A stretch of DNA of 64,000 nt from Streptomyces goshikiensis (GTDB lineage Bacteria > Actinomycetota > Actinomycetes > Streptomycetales > Streptomycetaceae), in the NCBI RefSeq assembly GCF_014650555.1, contig NZ_BMVE01000002.1, positions 806,001 to 870,000 of the forward strand, given 5' to 3'. The notes under the pieces are model-generated. The model did not search any database, was not told the DNA's origin, and saw only the letters and a program-made list of their open reading frames with translations. This document shows positions 29,960 to 39,657 of the stretch, one piece after another (positions within the stretch are counted from its first letter, which is position 1; every line of letters starts with the position of its first letter). A program made the translations under genes and the position numbers.

Positions 29960-30063
29960 GACGGCTCCTCCAGCCTCAGGGGGCCGCTTTCGGCCATGGG
30001 GCAACGCTAGAACTTTGCCCGGGGCAGCCGATTGCCAGTTCTGCCTCCTACGCATAGCTTTGG

Positions 30064-30076
30064 GGCAGAATCTGCC
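30064..30076. promoter_or_regulatory. Candidate Lrp/AsnC operator
   Basis: A perfect palindrome GGCAGA-A-TCTGCC lies directly upstream of the ribosome site of the regulator gene. A related half-site (GGCAGAAC on the minus strand) lies at about 30036-30043, towards the transporter. Position between the divergent genes supports autoregulation and control of the exporter operon. Confidence 0.55.
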
Positions 30077-30087
30077 AAGGAGTGGTG

Positions 30088-30546
30088 ATGGACGCAGTCG
30101 ATCTGCAGATCATCCGTGAGTTGCAGGCCGATGGCCGGCTGTCCAACCAGGACCTCGCCGACCGGGTCCGGCTGTCCCCGTCACCCTGTCTGCGCCGGGT
30201 CCGCAGGCTGGAGGAGATGGGCCTGATCCGCGGCTACACGGCGATGGTCGACCAAGTCGGCTTCGGGCTCCCGATCACCGTGTTCGTCCGGATACGGCTG
30301 GAACGCCACACCGGCGAGGCGGTCCGGGTCTTCGAGGCGCACGTCGCCGTCATCGAGCACATCCAGGACTGCTACCTGATGGCCGGAAGCAGCGACTACC
30401 TGCTCCGGGTCGTCATCGAGAGCCTGGAGGCGTACGAGGCGCTGGTGCGCCACCGGATCCACGCCATTCCCGGCATCGCCTCGATCGAGTCCAGCTTCGC
30501 GTTCGGCAGTGTGAAGCAGTCCCGCGTCTACCCGCGCCCCGCCTGA
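30088..30546 (+). CDS. Lrp/AsnC-family transcriptional regulator
   Basis: The 152-aa protein starts at ATG 30088 with AAGGAG 5 bases ahead. It has a helix-turn-helix (about 1-60; LSNQDLADRVRLSPSPCLRRV) and an RAM/AsnC ligand domain (about 65-145). Family members sense amino acids and control their uptake, export or breakdown. It is divergent from the EamA exporter/aminotransferase operon and probably controls it. Confidence 0.95.
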   Translation: MDAVDLQIIRELQADGRLSNQDLADRVRLSPSPCLRRVRRLEEMGLIRGYTAMVDQVGFGLPITVFVRIRLERHTGEAVRVFEAHVAVIEHIQDCYLMAGSSDYLLRVVIESLEAYEALVRHRIHAIPGIASIESSFAFGSVKQSRVYPRPA

Positions 30547-30596
30547 CGCGGCCGATGCCGGGGTGAGCCGCGTCTCACCCGGGCGCAGCCGCTTGT

Positions 30597-30616
30597 CTAT
30601 GCAACCAGTTGCATAG
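30597..30616. promoter_or_regulatory. PadR operator (20-bp palindrome)
   Basis: CTATGCAAC-CA-GTTGCATAG is a perfect inverted repeat ending 12 bases before the padR start. The form (ATGCAAC-N2-GTTGCAT) matches known PadR-type operators, so autorepression and control of the downstream dehydrogenase are likely. Confidence 0.75.
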
Positions 30617-30628
30617 AAGGATCGCGGT

Positions 30629-31195
30629 ATGGCGCTCGAACACGCGATCCTCGTCTCGCTGCTGGAGAAGCCGGGCTCGGGCTATGAGCTCGCCCGGCGG
30701 TTCGACCGGTCCATCGGCTACTTCTGGACCGCCACCCACCAGCAGATCTACCGCGTGCTCGCGCGCATGGAGAGCGCCGGACTGCTCGCCGTCCGCGTGG
30801 TCGCCCAGCAGGGCCGGCCGGACAAGAAGGAATACTCCGTCGCCGCCCCCGGCCGGGCCGCCCTCTCCCAGTGGCTGCACGAGCCGATCGAGCCCGAGAG
30901 CCTGCGGCACGACCTCGCCGTGAAGATCCGCGGCGCGGCCTTCGACGACCCGGCCGCGCTGGTCCGCGAGGTCGAACGGCACCGCCGGGTCCACGGCGAC
31001 CGGCTCGCGCACTACCTCGCCGGCGAACTGCGCGACTTCACCGGGCCCGAGGCCCCCGCGCCGCCCGACGCCGGCCAGGAACTCCAGCACGTCGTCCTGC
31101 GCGGGGGCATCGCCTACGAGCGCATGACGATCGCCTGGCTAGACGACGTGCTCGCCACCGTCCGCCGGCTCGGCGCGCCCCGCCCGCCCGCCTGA
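30629..31195 (+). CDS. PadR-family transcriptional regulator
   Basis: The 188-aa protein has a PadR winged helix (about 1-85; MALEHAILVSLLEKPGSGYE.. and the wing at QQGRPDKKEYSV) and a C-terminal PadR_C coiled-coil (about 95-185). AAGGA precedes the ATG by 7 bases, and a perfect palindrome sits just upstream. It is followed after 64 bp by an acyl-CoA dehydrogenase on the same strand, the probable target. PadR regulators commonly respond to phenolic acids or other small lipophilic ligands; the ligand here is unknown. Confidence 0.95.
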   Translation: MALEHAILVSLLEKPGSGYELARRFDRSIGYFWTATHQQIYRVLARMESAGLLAVRVVAQQGRPDKKEYSVAAPGRAALSQWLHEPIEPESLRHDLAVKIRGAAFDDPAALVREVERHRRVHGDRLAHYLAGELRDFTGPEAPAPPDAGQELQHVVLRGGIAYERMTIAWLDDVLATVRRLGAPRPPA

Positions 31196-31259
31196 GCCGC
31201 CCCGCCCCCCCACGTCTTCGTCCACCCTTCACCCCGCAACCCCCGGAAGGCGAACCTCC

Positions 31260-32987
31260 ATGGCCGACTCCCTGCTGTTCAACCCGCGCACCTACGACCC
31301 GCAGCACTTCGACCCCGAGACCCGCAGGCTGCTGCGCGCCACCGTCGACTGGTTCGAGGAGCGCGGCAAGCGGAAGCTGATCGAGGACTACCGCACCCGC
31401 GCCTGGCTCGGGGACTTCATCGCCTTCTCGGCCAAGGAAGGCCTGTTCGCCACCTTCCTCACCCCCGCCTCCGCCGCCGACGGCCGGCCGGACCGGCGCT
31501 GGGACACCGCCCGGATCGCCGCCCTCAACGAGATCTTCGGGTTCTACGGCCTCGACTACTGGTACGCCTGGCAGGTGACCATCCTCGGCCTCGGTCCCGT
31601 CTGGCAGAGCGACAACGCCGCCGCCCGCGCCCGCGCCGCCGAACTCCTCTCCCAGGGCGAGGTGTTCGCCTTCGGCCTGTCCGAGAAGACCCACGGCGCC
31701 GACATCTACTCCACCGACATGCTGCTGGAGCCGGCCACCGACGGTTCCGGCGGATTCCGCGCCACCGGCTCCAAGTACTACATCGGCAACGGCAACGCCG
31801 CCGGTCTCGTCTCCGTCTTCGGCCGCCGCACCGACATCGAGGGCCCGGACGGGTACGTCTTCTTCGCCGCCGACAGCCGCCACCCGGCGTACCGCCTGGT
31901 CAAGAACGTCGTCGACTCCTCCAAGTACGTCAGCGAGTTCCGTCTGGAGGACTACCCGGTCTCCGCGGACGACGTCCTGCACACCGGCCGCGCTGCCTTC
32001 GACGCCGCCCTCAACACCGTCAACGTCGGCAAGTTCAACCTCTGCACCGCCTCCATCGGCATCTGCGAGCACGCGATGTACGAGGCCGTCACCCACGCGC
32101 AGAACCGCGTCCTGTACGGCCGTCCCGTCACCGCCTTCCCGCACGTGCGCCGCGAGCTGGCCGACGCGTACGTCCGCCTCGTCGGGATGAAGCTCTTCAG
32201 CGACCGCGCCGTCGACTACTTCCGCACCGCCGGCCCCGACGACCGCCGGTACCTGCTCTTCAACCCGATGACGAAGATGAAGGTGACCACGGAGGGCGAG
32301 AAGGTCATCGACCTGCTGTGGGACGTCATCGCCGCCAAGGGCTTCGAGAAGGACACGTACTTCGCCCAGGCGGCGGTCGAGATCCGCGGCCTGCCCAAGC
32401 TGGAGGGCACGGTCCACGTCAACCTCGCGCTGATCCTCAAGTTCATGCGCAACCACCTGCTGGACCCCGCCGAGTACGCGCCCGTCCCGACCCGCCTCGA
32501 CGCGGCCGACGACGCGTTCCTCTTCCGGCAGGGCCCGGCCCGGGGTCTGGGCTCCGTACGCTTCCACGACTGGCGCCCCGCCTTCGACGCGTACGCCGCC
32601 GTGCCGAACGTCGCCCGCTTCCGCGAGCAGGCCGACGCCCTGTGCGAGTTCGTCACCACCGCCGCCCCCGACGAGCGGCAGAGCCGCGACCTCGACCTCC
32701 TCCTCGCCGTCGGCCAGCTCTTCGCGCTGGTCGTCCACGGCCAGCTGATCCTGGAGCAGGCCCGCCTGACCGGCCTCGACGAGGACGTGCTGGACGAGCT
32801 GTTCTCCGTCCTCGTACGCGACTTCTCGGCGCACGCCGTCGAGCTGCACGGCAAGGACTCCGCGACCGAGCCGCAGCAGACCTGGGCCCTCGGCGCGGTC
32901 CGCCGCCCGGTCGTCGACGAGGCCCGCGCGGCCCGCGTCTGGGCCCGCGTCGAGGCCCTGTCCGGCTCCTACGAGATGGCCCCGTAA
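31260..32987 (+). CDS. Acyl-CoA dehydrogenase family protein (575 aa)
   Basis: The protein is longer than ordinary acyl-CoA dehydrogenases (about 380-400 aa) and has an N-terminal helical extension. The flavin domain is recognisable by FAFGLSEKTHGAD, the beta-domain GFRATGSKYYIGNG, and the C-terminal helices with GRPVTAFPHVRRELAD and AAKGFEKDTYFAQAA. The extra C-terminal domain (about 440-575) recalls long-chain or bifunctional dehydrogenase/oxidase subfamilies. The reaction would be alpha,beta-dehydrogenation of an acyl-CoA with FAD. It is the second gene after padR and is probably released by its ligand. The acyl chain is not predictable from sequence alone. Confidence 0.92.
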   Translation: MADSLLFNPRTYDPQHFDPETRRLLRATVDWFEERGKRKLIEDYRTRAWLGDFIAFSAKEGLFATFLTPASAADGRPDRRWDTARIAALNEIFGFYGLDYWYAWQVTILGLGPVWQSDNAAARARAAELLSQGEVFAFGLSEKTHGADIYSTDMLLEPATDGSGGFRATGSKYYIGNGNAAGLVSVFGRRTDIEGPDGYVFFAADSRHPAYRLVKNVVDSSKYVSEFRLEDYPVSADDVLHTGRAAFDAALNTVNVGKFNLCTASIGICEHAMYEAVTHAQNRVLYGRPVTAFPHVRRELADAYVRLVGMKLFSDRAVDYFRTAGPDDRRYLLFNPMTKMKVTTEGEKVIDLLWDVIAAKGFEKDTYFAQAAVEIRGLPKLEGTVHVNLALILKFMRNHLLDPAEYAPVPTRLDAADDAFLFRQGPARGLGSVRFHDWRPAFDAYAAVPNVARFREQADALCEFVTTAAPDERQSRDLDLLLAVGQLFALVVHGQLILEQARLTGLDEDVLDELFSVLVRDFSAHAVELHGKDSATEPQQTWALGAVRRPVVDEARAARVWARVEALSGSYEMAP

Positions 32988-33000
32988 CCGACGCGGGGCA

Positions 33001-33038
33001 GCCGGCCGGCCCCGGGCACCCGCCCCGGGCCGGCCGGC
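33001..33038 (+). terminator. Terminator after acyl-CoA dehydrogenase
   Basis: A perfect 12-bp stem (GCCGGCCGGCCC / GGGCCGGCCGGC) with a 14-base loop, 13 bases past the stop. Confidence 0.75.
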
Positions 33039-33121
33039 GGCCCACCCGCGGCCCCCGCGCGCCGTCCACGGGTTGCGGTGGACGGAGCCGGGGTGTCGGC
33101 GGGTGCGGCTAGGCTTCGAGG

Positions 33122-35152
33122 ATGGCCCTTCCGGACGCTTCCCCCTCGACCTCCGACGCTCTGCAGGTACTGCACCGAGTCTTCGGTTACAGCTCCTTCC
33201 GCGGCGAGCAGCAGGAGATCATCGAGCAGCTCGTCGGCGGCGGTGACGCCCTCGTGCTGATGCCGACCGGCGGCGGCAAGTCGCTCTGCTACCAGATCCC
33301 GGCCCTGGTCAGAGAGGGCACGGGCATCGTGATCTCTCCCCTCATCGCGCTGATGCAGGACCAGGTGAACGCGCTCACCGCCCTCGGGGTCCGGGCCGGC
33401 TTCCTGAACTCGACGCAGCTGTCCCACGAGCGGCAGGCCGTCGAGCGGGCCTTCCTCGCCGACGAGCTGGACCTGCTCTACCTGGCTCCCGAGCGACTGC
33501 GCTCCGAGAGCACCCAGCGGCTGCTCGACCAGGGCAAGGTCTCGCTGTTCGCGATCGACGAGGCGCACTGCGTCGCCCAGTGGGGCCACGACTTCCGGCC
33601 GGACTACCTCGCGCTGTCCATGCTGCACGAGCGCTGGCCCAAGGTGCCGCGCATCGCGCTGACCGCGACGGCCACCGAGGCCACCCACGCCGAGATCGTG
33701 GCGCGGCTCGGCCTGGAGGACGCCCGGCACTTCGTCGCCAGCTTCGACCGGCCGAACATCCAGTACCGCATCGCGGGGAAGAACAACCCGCTCAAGCAGC
33801 TCCTGGAACTGATCCGGACCGAGCACGACGGGGACGCCGGCGTCGTCTACTGCCTCTCGCGGTCCTCGGTGGAGAAGACCGCGGCCTTCCTGGCCGAGCA
33901 GGGCATCGACGCCGTGGCCTACCACGCCGGCATGGACGCCCGTACGCGCGCGGCGAACCAGGCGCGCTTCCTGCGGGACGAGGGGGTCGTGGTGGTGGCC
34001 ACGATCGCGTTCGGCATGGGCATCGACAAGCCGGACGTCCGCTTCGTGGCGCACCTGGACCTCCCGAAGTCCGTCGAGGGCTACTACCAGGAGACCGGCC
34101 GCGCCGGCCGTGACGGCGAGCCGGCCACGGCATGGCTGGCGTACGGCCTGCAGGACGTGGTCCAGCAGCGCAAGCTCATCGAGGGCTCCGAGGGCGACGA
34201 GGCGCACCGCCGGTCCCTGGGCATGCACCTGGACGCCATGCTGGCGCTGTGCGAGACGGTCGACTGCCGCCGCGTCCGGCTGCTGGAGTACTTCGGGCAG
34301 TCGGGGGAGCCCTGCGGCAACTGCGACACCTGCCTGACGCCGGCCGAGTCCTGGGACGGGACGGTCGCGGCGCAGAAACTGCTCTCCACGGTCTGGAGGC
34401 TGGCCAAGGAACGCCGCCAGAAGTTCGGCGCCGGCCAGATCATCGACATCCTCCAGGGCAAGAAGACGGCGAAGGTCATCCAGTTCGACCACGACGGGCT
34501 CTCGGTGTTCGGCGTCGGGTCGGACCTGAGCACCGCGGAGTGGCGCGGGGTCGTGCGCCAGCTGCTGGCGCTGCGGCTGCTGGCGGTGGAGGGCGACTAC
34601 GGGACGCTCGTCCTGACGGACGCCAGCGGAGAGGTGCTGGGAGGCCGCCGGACCGTCCAGATGCGGAAGGAGAAGGCGGTCGCCGCTTCGCCCCGCAAGG
34701 AATCCGGGTCGCGCTCCGGGAAGGGCGCCCGGGTGCCGGTGGACCTGCCGGCCGCGGCCGAACCGGTCTTCCTGGCCCTGCGGGCCTGGCGGGCCGCGAC
34801 GGCGCGGGAGCAGGGCGTACCGGCGTACGTCGTCTTCCACGACGCGACGCTGCGGGAGATCGCGACGCGGCTCCCCGCCACCGTGGAGGAACTGGGCACC
34901 ATCGGCGGTGTGGGCGAGGCCAAGCTCACCAAGTACGCCGAGGGCGTCCTGGACACCCTGGCGCAGTGCGAATCCGGCGCTCCCACGGCCGCCGGCGCTC
35001 CCGCCGCGCCCGCGTCCGCCGCGCCCGCGGCCCGGGCGGCCGCCGCCCCGGTGGCACGTCATGCGGAGCCGGAGCCGGAGCCGGAGCCGGAAGAGCCGCC
35101 CTTCGACCTGGACGAGGAGAACCCGCCGCCCTGGGACGAGGACTGGCAGTAG
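33122..35152 (+). CDS. recQ: ATP-dependent DNA helicase RecQ
   Basis: The 676-aa protein is a full RecQ helicase: Walker [16 protein letters not shown] (about 47-61), DEAH box IDEAHC (about 145), helicase C-terminal domain with [10 protein letters not shown], zinc-binding Cys cluster (CGNCDTCL at about 397-404), winged-helix RQC domain, and an HRDC domain (about 540-610; [16 protein letters not shown]). It unwinds DNA in repair and recombination. It ends in an unusual Pro/Ala-rich linker followed by an acidic tail (repeated Glu-Pro, [13 protein letters not shown]) not found in the E. coli enzyme. The gene has its own upstream region and a terminator on each side, so it is probably monocistronic. 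Confidence 0.97.
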   Translation: MALPDASPSTSDALQVLHRVFGYSSFRGEQQEIIEQLVGGGDALVLMPTGGGKSLCYQIPALVREGTGIVISPLIALMQDQVNALTALGVRAGFLNSTQLSHERQAVERAFLADELDLLYLAPERLRSESTQRLLDQGKVSLFAIDEAHCVAQWGHDFRPDYLALSMLHERWPKVPRIALTATATEATHAEIVARLGLEDARHFVASFDRPNIQYRIAGKNNPLKQLLELIRTEHDGDAGVVYCLSRSSVEKTAAFLAEQGIDAVAYHAGMDARTRAANQARFLRDEGVVVVATIAFGMGIDKPDVRFVAHLDLPKSVEGYYQETGRAGRDGEPATAWLAYGLQDVVQQRKLIEGSEGDEAHRRSLGMHLDAMLALCETVDCRRVRLLEYFGQSGEPCGNCDTCLTPAESWDGTVAAQKLLSTVWRLAKERRQKFGAGQIIDILQGKKTAKVIQFDHDGLSVFGVGSDLSTAEWRGVVRQLLALRLLAVEGDYGTLVLTDASGEVLGGRRTVQMRKEKAVAASPRKESGSRSGKGARVPVDLPAAAEPVFLALRAWRAATAREQGVPAYVVFHDATLREIATRLPATVEELGTIGGVGEAKLTKYAEGVLDTLAQCESGAPTAAGAPAAPASAAPAARAAAAPVARHAEPEPEPEPEEPPFDLDEENPPPWDEDWQ

Positions 35153-35168
35153 CCCGTCCCCTGATCGC

Positions 35169-35226
35169 GCCCCGGGGTTCCGCCCCGGGGCGTCGCCGGA
35201 TCCGTGGCCCGGATCCGCCGGCGACG
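35169..35226 (+). terminator. Double terminator after recQ
   Basis: Two GC hairpins in tandem: GCCCCGGGG / CCCCGGGGC with a 5-base loop (35169-35191), then CGTCGCCGG / CCGGCGACG (35191-35199 with 35218-35226) enclosing an inner GGATCC-containing repeat. Confidence 0.7.
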
Positions 35227-35397
35227 GCCGCCCTCACTCTGCGTGACGGCCTGTGACAGCCGTATGTTCCCTGTGTTTCCGCAGCGCCCCCAGCCGGGCG
35301 GTATGTCCGTGTTTCGGCCCTCTTCGTACGTGAAGCAGAACACTCTCCGCGAACCATTGCGCATGGATCTCGGGAGTCGGGGCACATGGCCGGACCG

Positions 35398-35415
35398 TGT
35401 CGGTGCAAACCGACA
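35398..35415 (+). promoter_or_regulatory. Tetraloop hairpin in the 5' leader of the betaine operon
   Basis: A perfect 7-bp stem (TGTCGGT / ACCGACA) capped by GCAA, a GNRA-type tetraloop, ends 33 bases before the GTG of betB. The position in the presumed mRNA leader suggests a structural or regulatory RNA element. It matches no riboswitch I recognise. The rest of the 35227-35448 interval shows no gene. Confidence 0.4.
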
Positions 35416-35448
35416 GGGGGACGCACGGAACGAAAGGCCATACGCAAC

Positions 35449-36957
35449 GTGACGGCAGCACAACAGAGCATCCATGTGGGCGGAGAGTGGCGCGCAGCCC
35501 TGTCCGGAGCCACGCGCGAGATCATCGACCCCGTCGACGCGACCGCCTTCGCGGTCGTGGCCGAAGGCGGCGTCCAGGACACCGACGACGCCGTGGCCGT
35601 GGCACGTGCCGCGTTCGACGACGGTGCCTGGCCGCGCACACCGGTCGCCGAGCGGGCTGCCCTGCTGCGGCGGGTCGCCGCCCTCCTGGAGCGCGACCGC
35701 GAGCGGATCGGCGCCCTGGAGAGCCAGGACGCGGGCAAGACGCTGGAAGAGGGCCGTGTCGACGTCGACTGCGTCCGCGACGCCTTCCTCTACTTCGCCG
35801 ACCTCGTCGCGAACGAGGACGGCGGCCGCGTCGTCGACGCCGGTTCCGACGAGATCCGCAGTGTCGTCGTGCACGAGCCGGTCGGCGTCTGCGCCCTGAT
35901 CACCCCGTGGAACTACCCGCTGCTCCAGGCCAGCTGGAAGATCGCCCCCGCGCTCGCCGCCGGCAACACGTTCGTGATCAAGCCCAGCGAGATCACCCCG
36001 CTGACCACCGTCGTGCTGATCGAACTGCTCCTGGAGGCCGGACTCCCGCTCGGCGCCGCCAATATCGTCACCGGCCCCGGTGACACGGTCGGCGCCCGGC
36101 TCGCCGAGCACCCCGACGTCGACCTCGTCTCCTTCACGGGCGGTCTCGTCAGCGGCACGAAGGTCGCCCGGGCGGCCGTCGACAGCGTGAAGAAGGTCGC
36201 CCTCGAACTCGGCGGCAAGAACCCCAACGTGGTCTTCGCCGACTCCTGCTCGACGGCCGAGGGATTCGACACCGCCGTCGACCAGGCGCTCAACGCCGCC
36301 TTCATCCACAGCGGCCAGGTCTGCTCCGCCGGCTCCCGCCTCATCATCGAGGAGTCGCTGCGCGACCGCTTCGTCGCCGAACTCGCCCGCCGGGCCGAAC
36401 TGATCCGGCTCGGACGCGGCACCGACGAGGGCGTCGAGTGCGGTCCGCTGGTCTCCGCGGCCCAGCTGGCGAGGACCGAGTCGTACGTGGCCTCCGCCCT
36501 CGCCGAGGGCGCGGTCCTGCGCGCGGGCGGCGAGAAGCCGGCCGGCCCCGGCTACTTCTTCCGGCCCACGGTCCTCGACCGGTGCCACCGCGGCATGCGC
36601 GTCATCCGCGAAGAGGTCTTCGGCCCCGTCCTCACCGTGGAGACCTTCCGCACCGAGGAAGAGGCCGTCGCCCTCGCCAACGACACCGAGTACGGCCTCG
36701 CCGGAGCGGTCTGGACCTCCAACGCGGACCGCGCCCGGCGCGTCGCCGGCCTGCTGCGCCACGGCACCGTCTGGATCAACGACTTCCACCCCTACCTGCC
36801 GCAGGCGGAGTGGGGTGGCTTCGGGAAGTCCGGCATCGGCCGCGAACTGGGCCCTGGTGGCCTCGGCGAATACCGCGAGGCCAAGCACATCTACCAGAAC
36901 CTCGCTCCGCGCCCCGTGCGCTGGTTCGCGGGCACGACGGCGAAGGACCGGGCATGA
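35449..36957 (+). CDS. betB: Betaine-aldehyde dehydrogenase
   Basis: The 502-aa protein starts from GTG 35449 (AAAGG about 11 bases upstream). A longer frame from 35386 lacks a ribosome site. Aldehyde dehydrogenase hallmarks are clear: PWNYPLLQASWK, the NAD-binding FTGGLVSGT, the general-base Glu in ELGGKNPN, and the catalytic Cys in SGQVCSAGSR (about residue 292). The C-terminal EVFGPVLTVE and FGKSGIGRELG follow BetB proteins. It oxidises betaine aldehyde to glycine betaine with NAD(P). It is the first gene of a five-gene operon and its stop overlaps the ATG of the choline dehydrogenase gene (ATGA, 36954-36957). Confidence 0.95.
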   Translation: MTAAQQSIHVGGEWRAALSGATREIIDPVDATAFAVVAEGGVQDTDDAVAVARAAFDDGAWPRTPVAERAALLRRVAALLERDRERIGALESQDAGKTLEEGRVDVDCVRDAFLYFADLVANEDGGRVVDAGSDEIRSVVVHEPVGVCALITPWNYPLLQASWKIAPALAAGNTFVIKPSEITPLTTVVLIELLLEAGLPLGAANIVTGPGDTVGARLAEHPDVDLVSFTGGLVSGTKVARAAVDSVKKVALELGGKNPNVVFADSCSTAEGFDTAVDQALNAAFIHSGQVCSAGSRLIIEESLRDRFVAELARRAELIRLGRGTDEGVECGPLVSAAQLARTESYVASALAEGAVLRAGGEKPAGPGYFFRPTVLDRCHRGMRVIREEVFGPVLTVETFRTEEEAVALANDTEYGLAGAVWTSNADRARRVAGLLRHGTVWINDFHPYLPQAEWGGFGKSGIGRELGPGGLGEYREAKHIYQNLAPRPVRWFAGTTAKDRA

Positions 36958-38480
36958 ACGACCAGCACCTGTACGACTACGTCGTCGTCGGCGGCGGCAC
37001 CGCGGGTTCCGTGATCGCCTCCCGGCTGACCGAGGACCCCGACGTCAGCGTCGCCGTCATCGAGGGCGGCCCCAGCGACGTCGGCCGTGACGAAGTCCTG
37101 ACCCTGCGCCGCTGGATGGGCCTGCTCGGCGGGGAGCTGGACTACGACTACCCCACCACCGCGCAGCCCCGCGGCAACTCCCACATCCGCCACAGCCGTG
37201 CGCGGGTGCTGGGCGGCTGTTCCTCGCACAACACCCTCATCTCGTTCAAGCCGCTCCCCTCCGACTGGGACGAGTGGGCCGAGGCGGGCGCCGACGGGTG
37301 GGACGCGGCGGCCATGGACCCCTACTTCGCCCGGCTGCGCAACAACATCGTCCCCGTCGACGAGGCCGACCGGAACGCGATCGCCCGGGACTTCGTCGAC
37401 GCCGCGCAGAGCGCGCTCGGCGTGCCGCGCGTCGAGGGCTTCAACCGGGGCCCCTTCGACGAGGGCGTCGGCTTCTTCGACCTCGCCTACCACCCCGAGA
37501 ACAACAAGCGGTCGTCCGCCTCCGTCGCGTACCTGCACCCGTTCCTGGACCGGCCGAACCTGCACATCGCCCTGGAGACCTGGGCGTACCGGCTGGAGCT
37601 GGAAGGCACCCGCGCCACCGGCGTGCACATCCGTACCAAGGAGGGCGCGGAGCACGTCGTACGCGCCCGGCGCGAGGTCCTGGTGTGCGCCGGGGCCGTG
37701 GACACCCCGCGCCTGCTACTGCACTCCGGGATCGGGCCGCGCGCCGACCTGGAGAAGCTCGGCATCCCCGTCGCGCTCGACCTGCCGGGCGTCGGGGAGA
37801 ACCTGCTCGACCACCCCGAGTCGGTCATCGTGTGGGAGACGCACGGCCCGATCCCGGAGAACTCCGCGATGGACTCCGACGCCGGACTGTTCGTCCGCCG
37901 GGACCCCGACGCCAAGGGCCCGGACCTGATGTTCCACTTCTACCAGATCCCCTTCACCGACAACCCGGAGCGCCTGGGCTACGAACGGCCCGCGCACGGC
38001 GTGTCGCTGACCCCGAACATCCCCAAGCCGCGCAGCCGCGGCCGGCTCTACCTGACGAGCGCCGACCCCGAGGTCAAGCCCGCCCTCGACTTCCGGTACT
38101 TCACCGACGAGGACGACTACGACGGCCGGACCCTCGTCGACGGGATCCGCATCGCCCGGCAGATCGCGGCGAGCGAACCGCTGGCCGGCTGGCTCAAGCG
38201 CGAGGTGTGCCCGGGGCCCGAGGTGACCTCCGACGAGGAGCTCAGCGCGTACGCGCGCCAGGTCGCCCACACCGTCTACCACCCCGCCGGCACCTGCCGG
38301 ATGGGGGCCGCCGACGACGAACTCGCCGTCGTCGCACCAGATTTGAAGATCCGGGGCCTCGACGGCATCCGGATCGCCGACGCGTCCGTTTTTCCCACCA
38401 TGACCGCCGTCAATCCGATGATCGGCGTCCTCATGGTCGGCGAGAAATGTGCCGACCTGCTGGGAGGAACCACTCGATGA
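36954..38480 (+). CDS. betA: GMC oxidoreductase, choline dehydrogenase-like
   Basis: The 508-aa protein starts with the FAD fold [22 protein letters not shown] signature segments follow ([30 protein letters not shown]), and the active-site region has HPAGTCRMG and [12 protein letters not shown]. In family terms it oxidises choline to betaine aldehyde, which feeds the upstream aldehyde dehydrogenase. Cytoplasmic or membrane-associated; no signal peptide. ATGA overlaps join it to betB (36954-36957) and to the ABC ATPase gene (38477-38480). Choline specificity is inferred from the operon; other GMC alcohol oxidases share the fold. Confidence 0.93.
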   Translation: MNDQHLYDYVVVGGGTAGSVIASRLTEDPDVSVAVIEGGPSDVGRDEVLTLRRWMGLLGGELDYDYPTTAQPRGNSHIRHSRARVLGGCSSHNTLISFKPLPSDWDEWAEAGADGWDAAAMDPYFARLRNNIVPVDEADRNAIARDFVDAAQSALGVPRVEGFNRGPFDEGVGFFDLAYHPENNKRSSASVAYLHPFLDRPNLHIALETWAYRLELEGTRATGVHIRTKEGAEHVVRARREVLVCAGAVDTPRLLLHSGIGPRADLEKLGIPVALDLPGVGENLLDHPESVIVWETHGPIPENSAMDSDAGLFVRRDPDAKGPDLMFHFYQIPFTDNPERLGYERPAHGVSLTPNIPKPRSRGRLYLTSADPEVKPALDFRYFTDEDDYDGRTLVDGIRIARQIAASEPLAGWLKREVCPGPEVTSDEELSAYARQVAHTVYHPAGTCRMGAADDELAVVAPDLKIRGLDGIRIADASVFPTMTAVNPMIGVLMVGEKCADLLGGTTR

Positions 38481-39571
38481 ACACTCCGCCGCACACCGCG
38501 ACCGCGCCGCAGACCACCGCCACCGCGGAATCCGTCTTCTCCGTCCGCGACCTGTGGAAGGTCTTCGGTCCGAAGGCCGAACGGGTGCCCGCCGACCAGG
38601 AGCTCCGGGGGCTCGACCCCGCCGAACTGCGCGAGCGCACCGGCTGCACCGCCGCCGTCCGCGACGTCTCCTTCGACGTCCGCAAGGGCGAGGTCTTCGT
38701 CGTCATGGGCCTCTCGGGCTCGGGCAAGTCGACGCTCGTACGCTGCCTGACCCGGCTCATCGAGCCGACCTCGGGCACCGTCTCCATCGACGGCGAGGAC
38801 GTGCTGTCCATGGACACCGGCCGGCTCCGCGAGCTGCGCCGGCACCGGGCCGCCATGGTCTTCCAGCACTTCGGTCTGCTGCCGCACCGGACGGTGCTCG
38901 ACAACGTCGCCTACGGCCTGGAGATCCAGGGCGTGGGACGCGGCGAACGGCGCGAGCGTGCGGCGGAGTTCGTCACCCAGGTCGGCCTCGACGGCATGGA
39001 AGACCGTCGGCCGAGCCAGCTGTCCGGCGGCCAGCAGCAGCGCGTCGGCCTGGCCCGCGCGCTCGCCGTGGACCCCGAAGTCCTGCTGTTCGACGAGCCG
39101 TTCAGCGCGCTGGACCCGCTGATCCGCCGGGACATGCAGGAGGAGGTCGTACGCCTTCACCAGGACGAGGGGCGCACGATGGTCTTCATCACGCACGACC
39201 TGAGCGAGGCGCTGAAGCTCGGCGACCGCATCGCGCTGATGCGCGACGGCCGGATCGTCCAGCTCGGCACCCCGGAGGAGATCGTGGGCGCCCCCGCCGA
39301 CGACTACGTCAGGGACTTCGTCCGGGACGTACCGCGCGAGCAGGTCCTGACCGTCCGCTCGGCGATGCGCCCCGCCCTCGGCGACGAGCGCGAGGCCGGC
39401 CCCGCGCTCGCCCCCAGCGCCACCGTCCACGAGGCCATCGAGGCCGTCGCCCGTACCGGCGAGAACGCCCGCGTCGTCGAAGGCGGCAGGTGCCTCGGCG
39501 TGGTCGACCACGCGGGACTCCTCGGTGTCGTCGCCGGGGTACCGGCAGCGGCGGACAAGGCGGTGGCCTGA
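38477..39571 (+). CDS. Glycine betaine/proline ABC transporter ATPase (ProV/OpuAA-like)
   Basis: The 364-aa protein starts at ATG 38477, which overlaps the betA stop and has GGGAGGA upstream. It carries Walker A (GLSGSGKST), the signature LSGGQQQRV, Walker B ([12 protein letters not shown]) and the switch His (ITHDLSEA). An N-terminal extension (about 1-60; [10 protein letters not shown]) and a partial CBS-like C-terminal region (about 285-364) are typical of ProV/OpuAA importers, where CBS domains sense ionic strength. Only about one CBS unit seems present. It drives uptake of glycine betaine or related osmolytes with the permease and binding protein that follow. Confidence 0.95.
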   Translation: MNTPPHTATAPQTTATAESVFSVRDLWKVFGPKAERVPADQELRGLDPAELRERTGCTAAVRDVSFDVRKGEVFVVMGLSGSGKSTLVRCLTRLIEPTSGTVSIDGEDVLSMDTGRLRELRRHRAAMVFQHFGLLPHRTVLDNVAYGLEIQGVGRGERRERAAEFVTQVGLDGMEDRRPSQLSGGQQQRVGLARALAVDPEVLLFDEPFSALDPLIRRDMQEEVVRLHQDEGRTMVFITHDLSEALKLGDRIALMRDGRIVQLGTPEEIVGAPADDYVRDFVRDVPREQVLTVRSAMRPALGDEREAGPALAPSATVHEAIEAVARTGENARVVEGGRCLGVVDHAGLLGVVAGVPAAADKAVA

Positions 39572-39657
39572 TGTACTCCCATACGACCTGGCCGCCGCCG
39601 TGCGGCACGACCGGCGCCGACGCGCTGACGGGCGCCACCGGGCGGTGGGGCCGATGA
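39571..39657 (+). CDS. 28-codon mini-ORF bridging ATPase and permease genes
   Basis: An ATG (39571) overlaps the ATPase stop as TGATG, and a TGA (39655-39657) overlaps the permease ATG as ATGA. The 28-aa product ([12 protein letters not shown].., ending RWGR) has no known motif. The perfect end-to-end fit suggests a small coupling ORF that keeps ribosomes moving to the permease gene, or a small protein. It could also be chance in GC-rich DNA. Confidence 0.35.
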   Translation: MYSHTTWPPPCGTTGADALTGATGRWGR

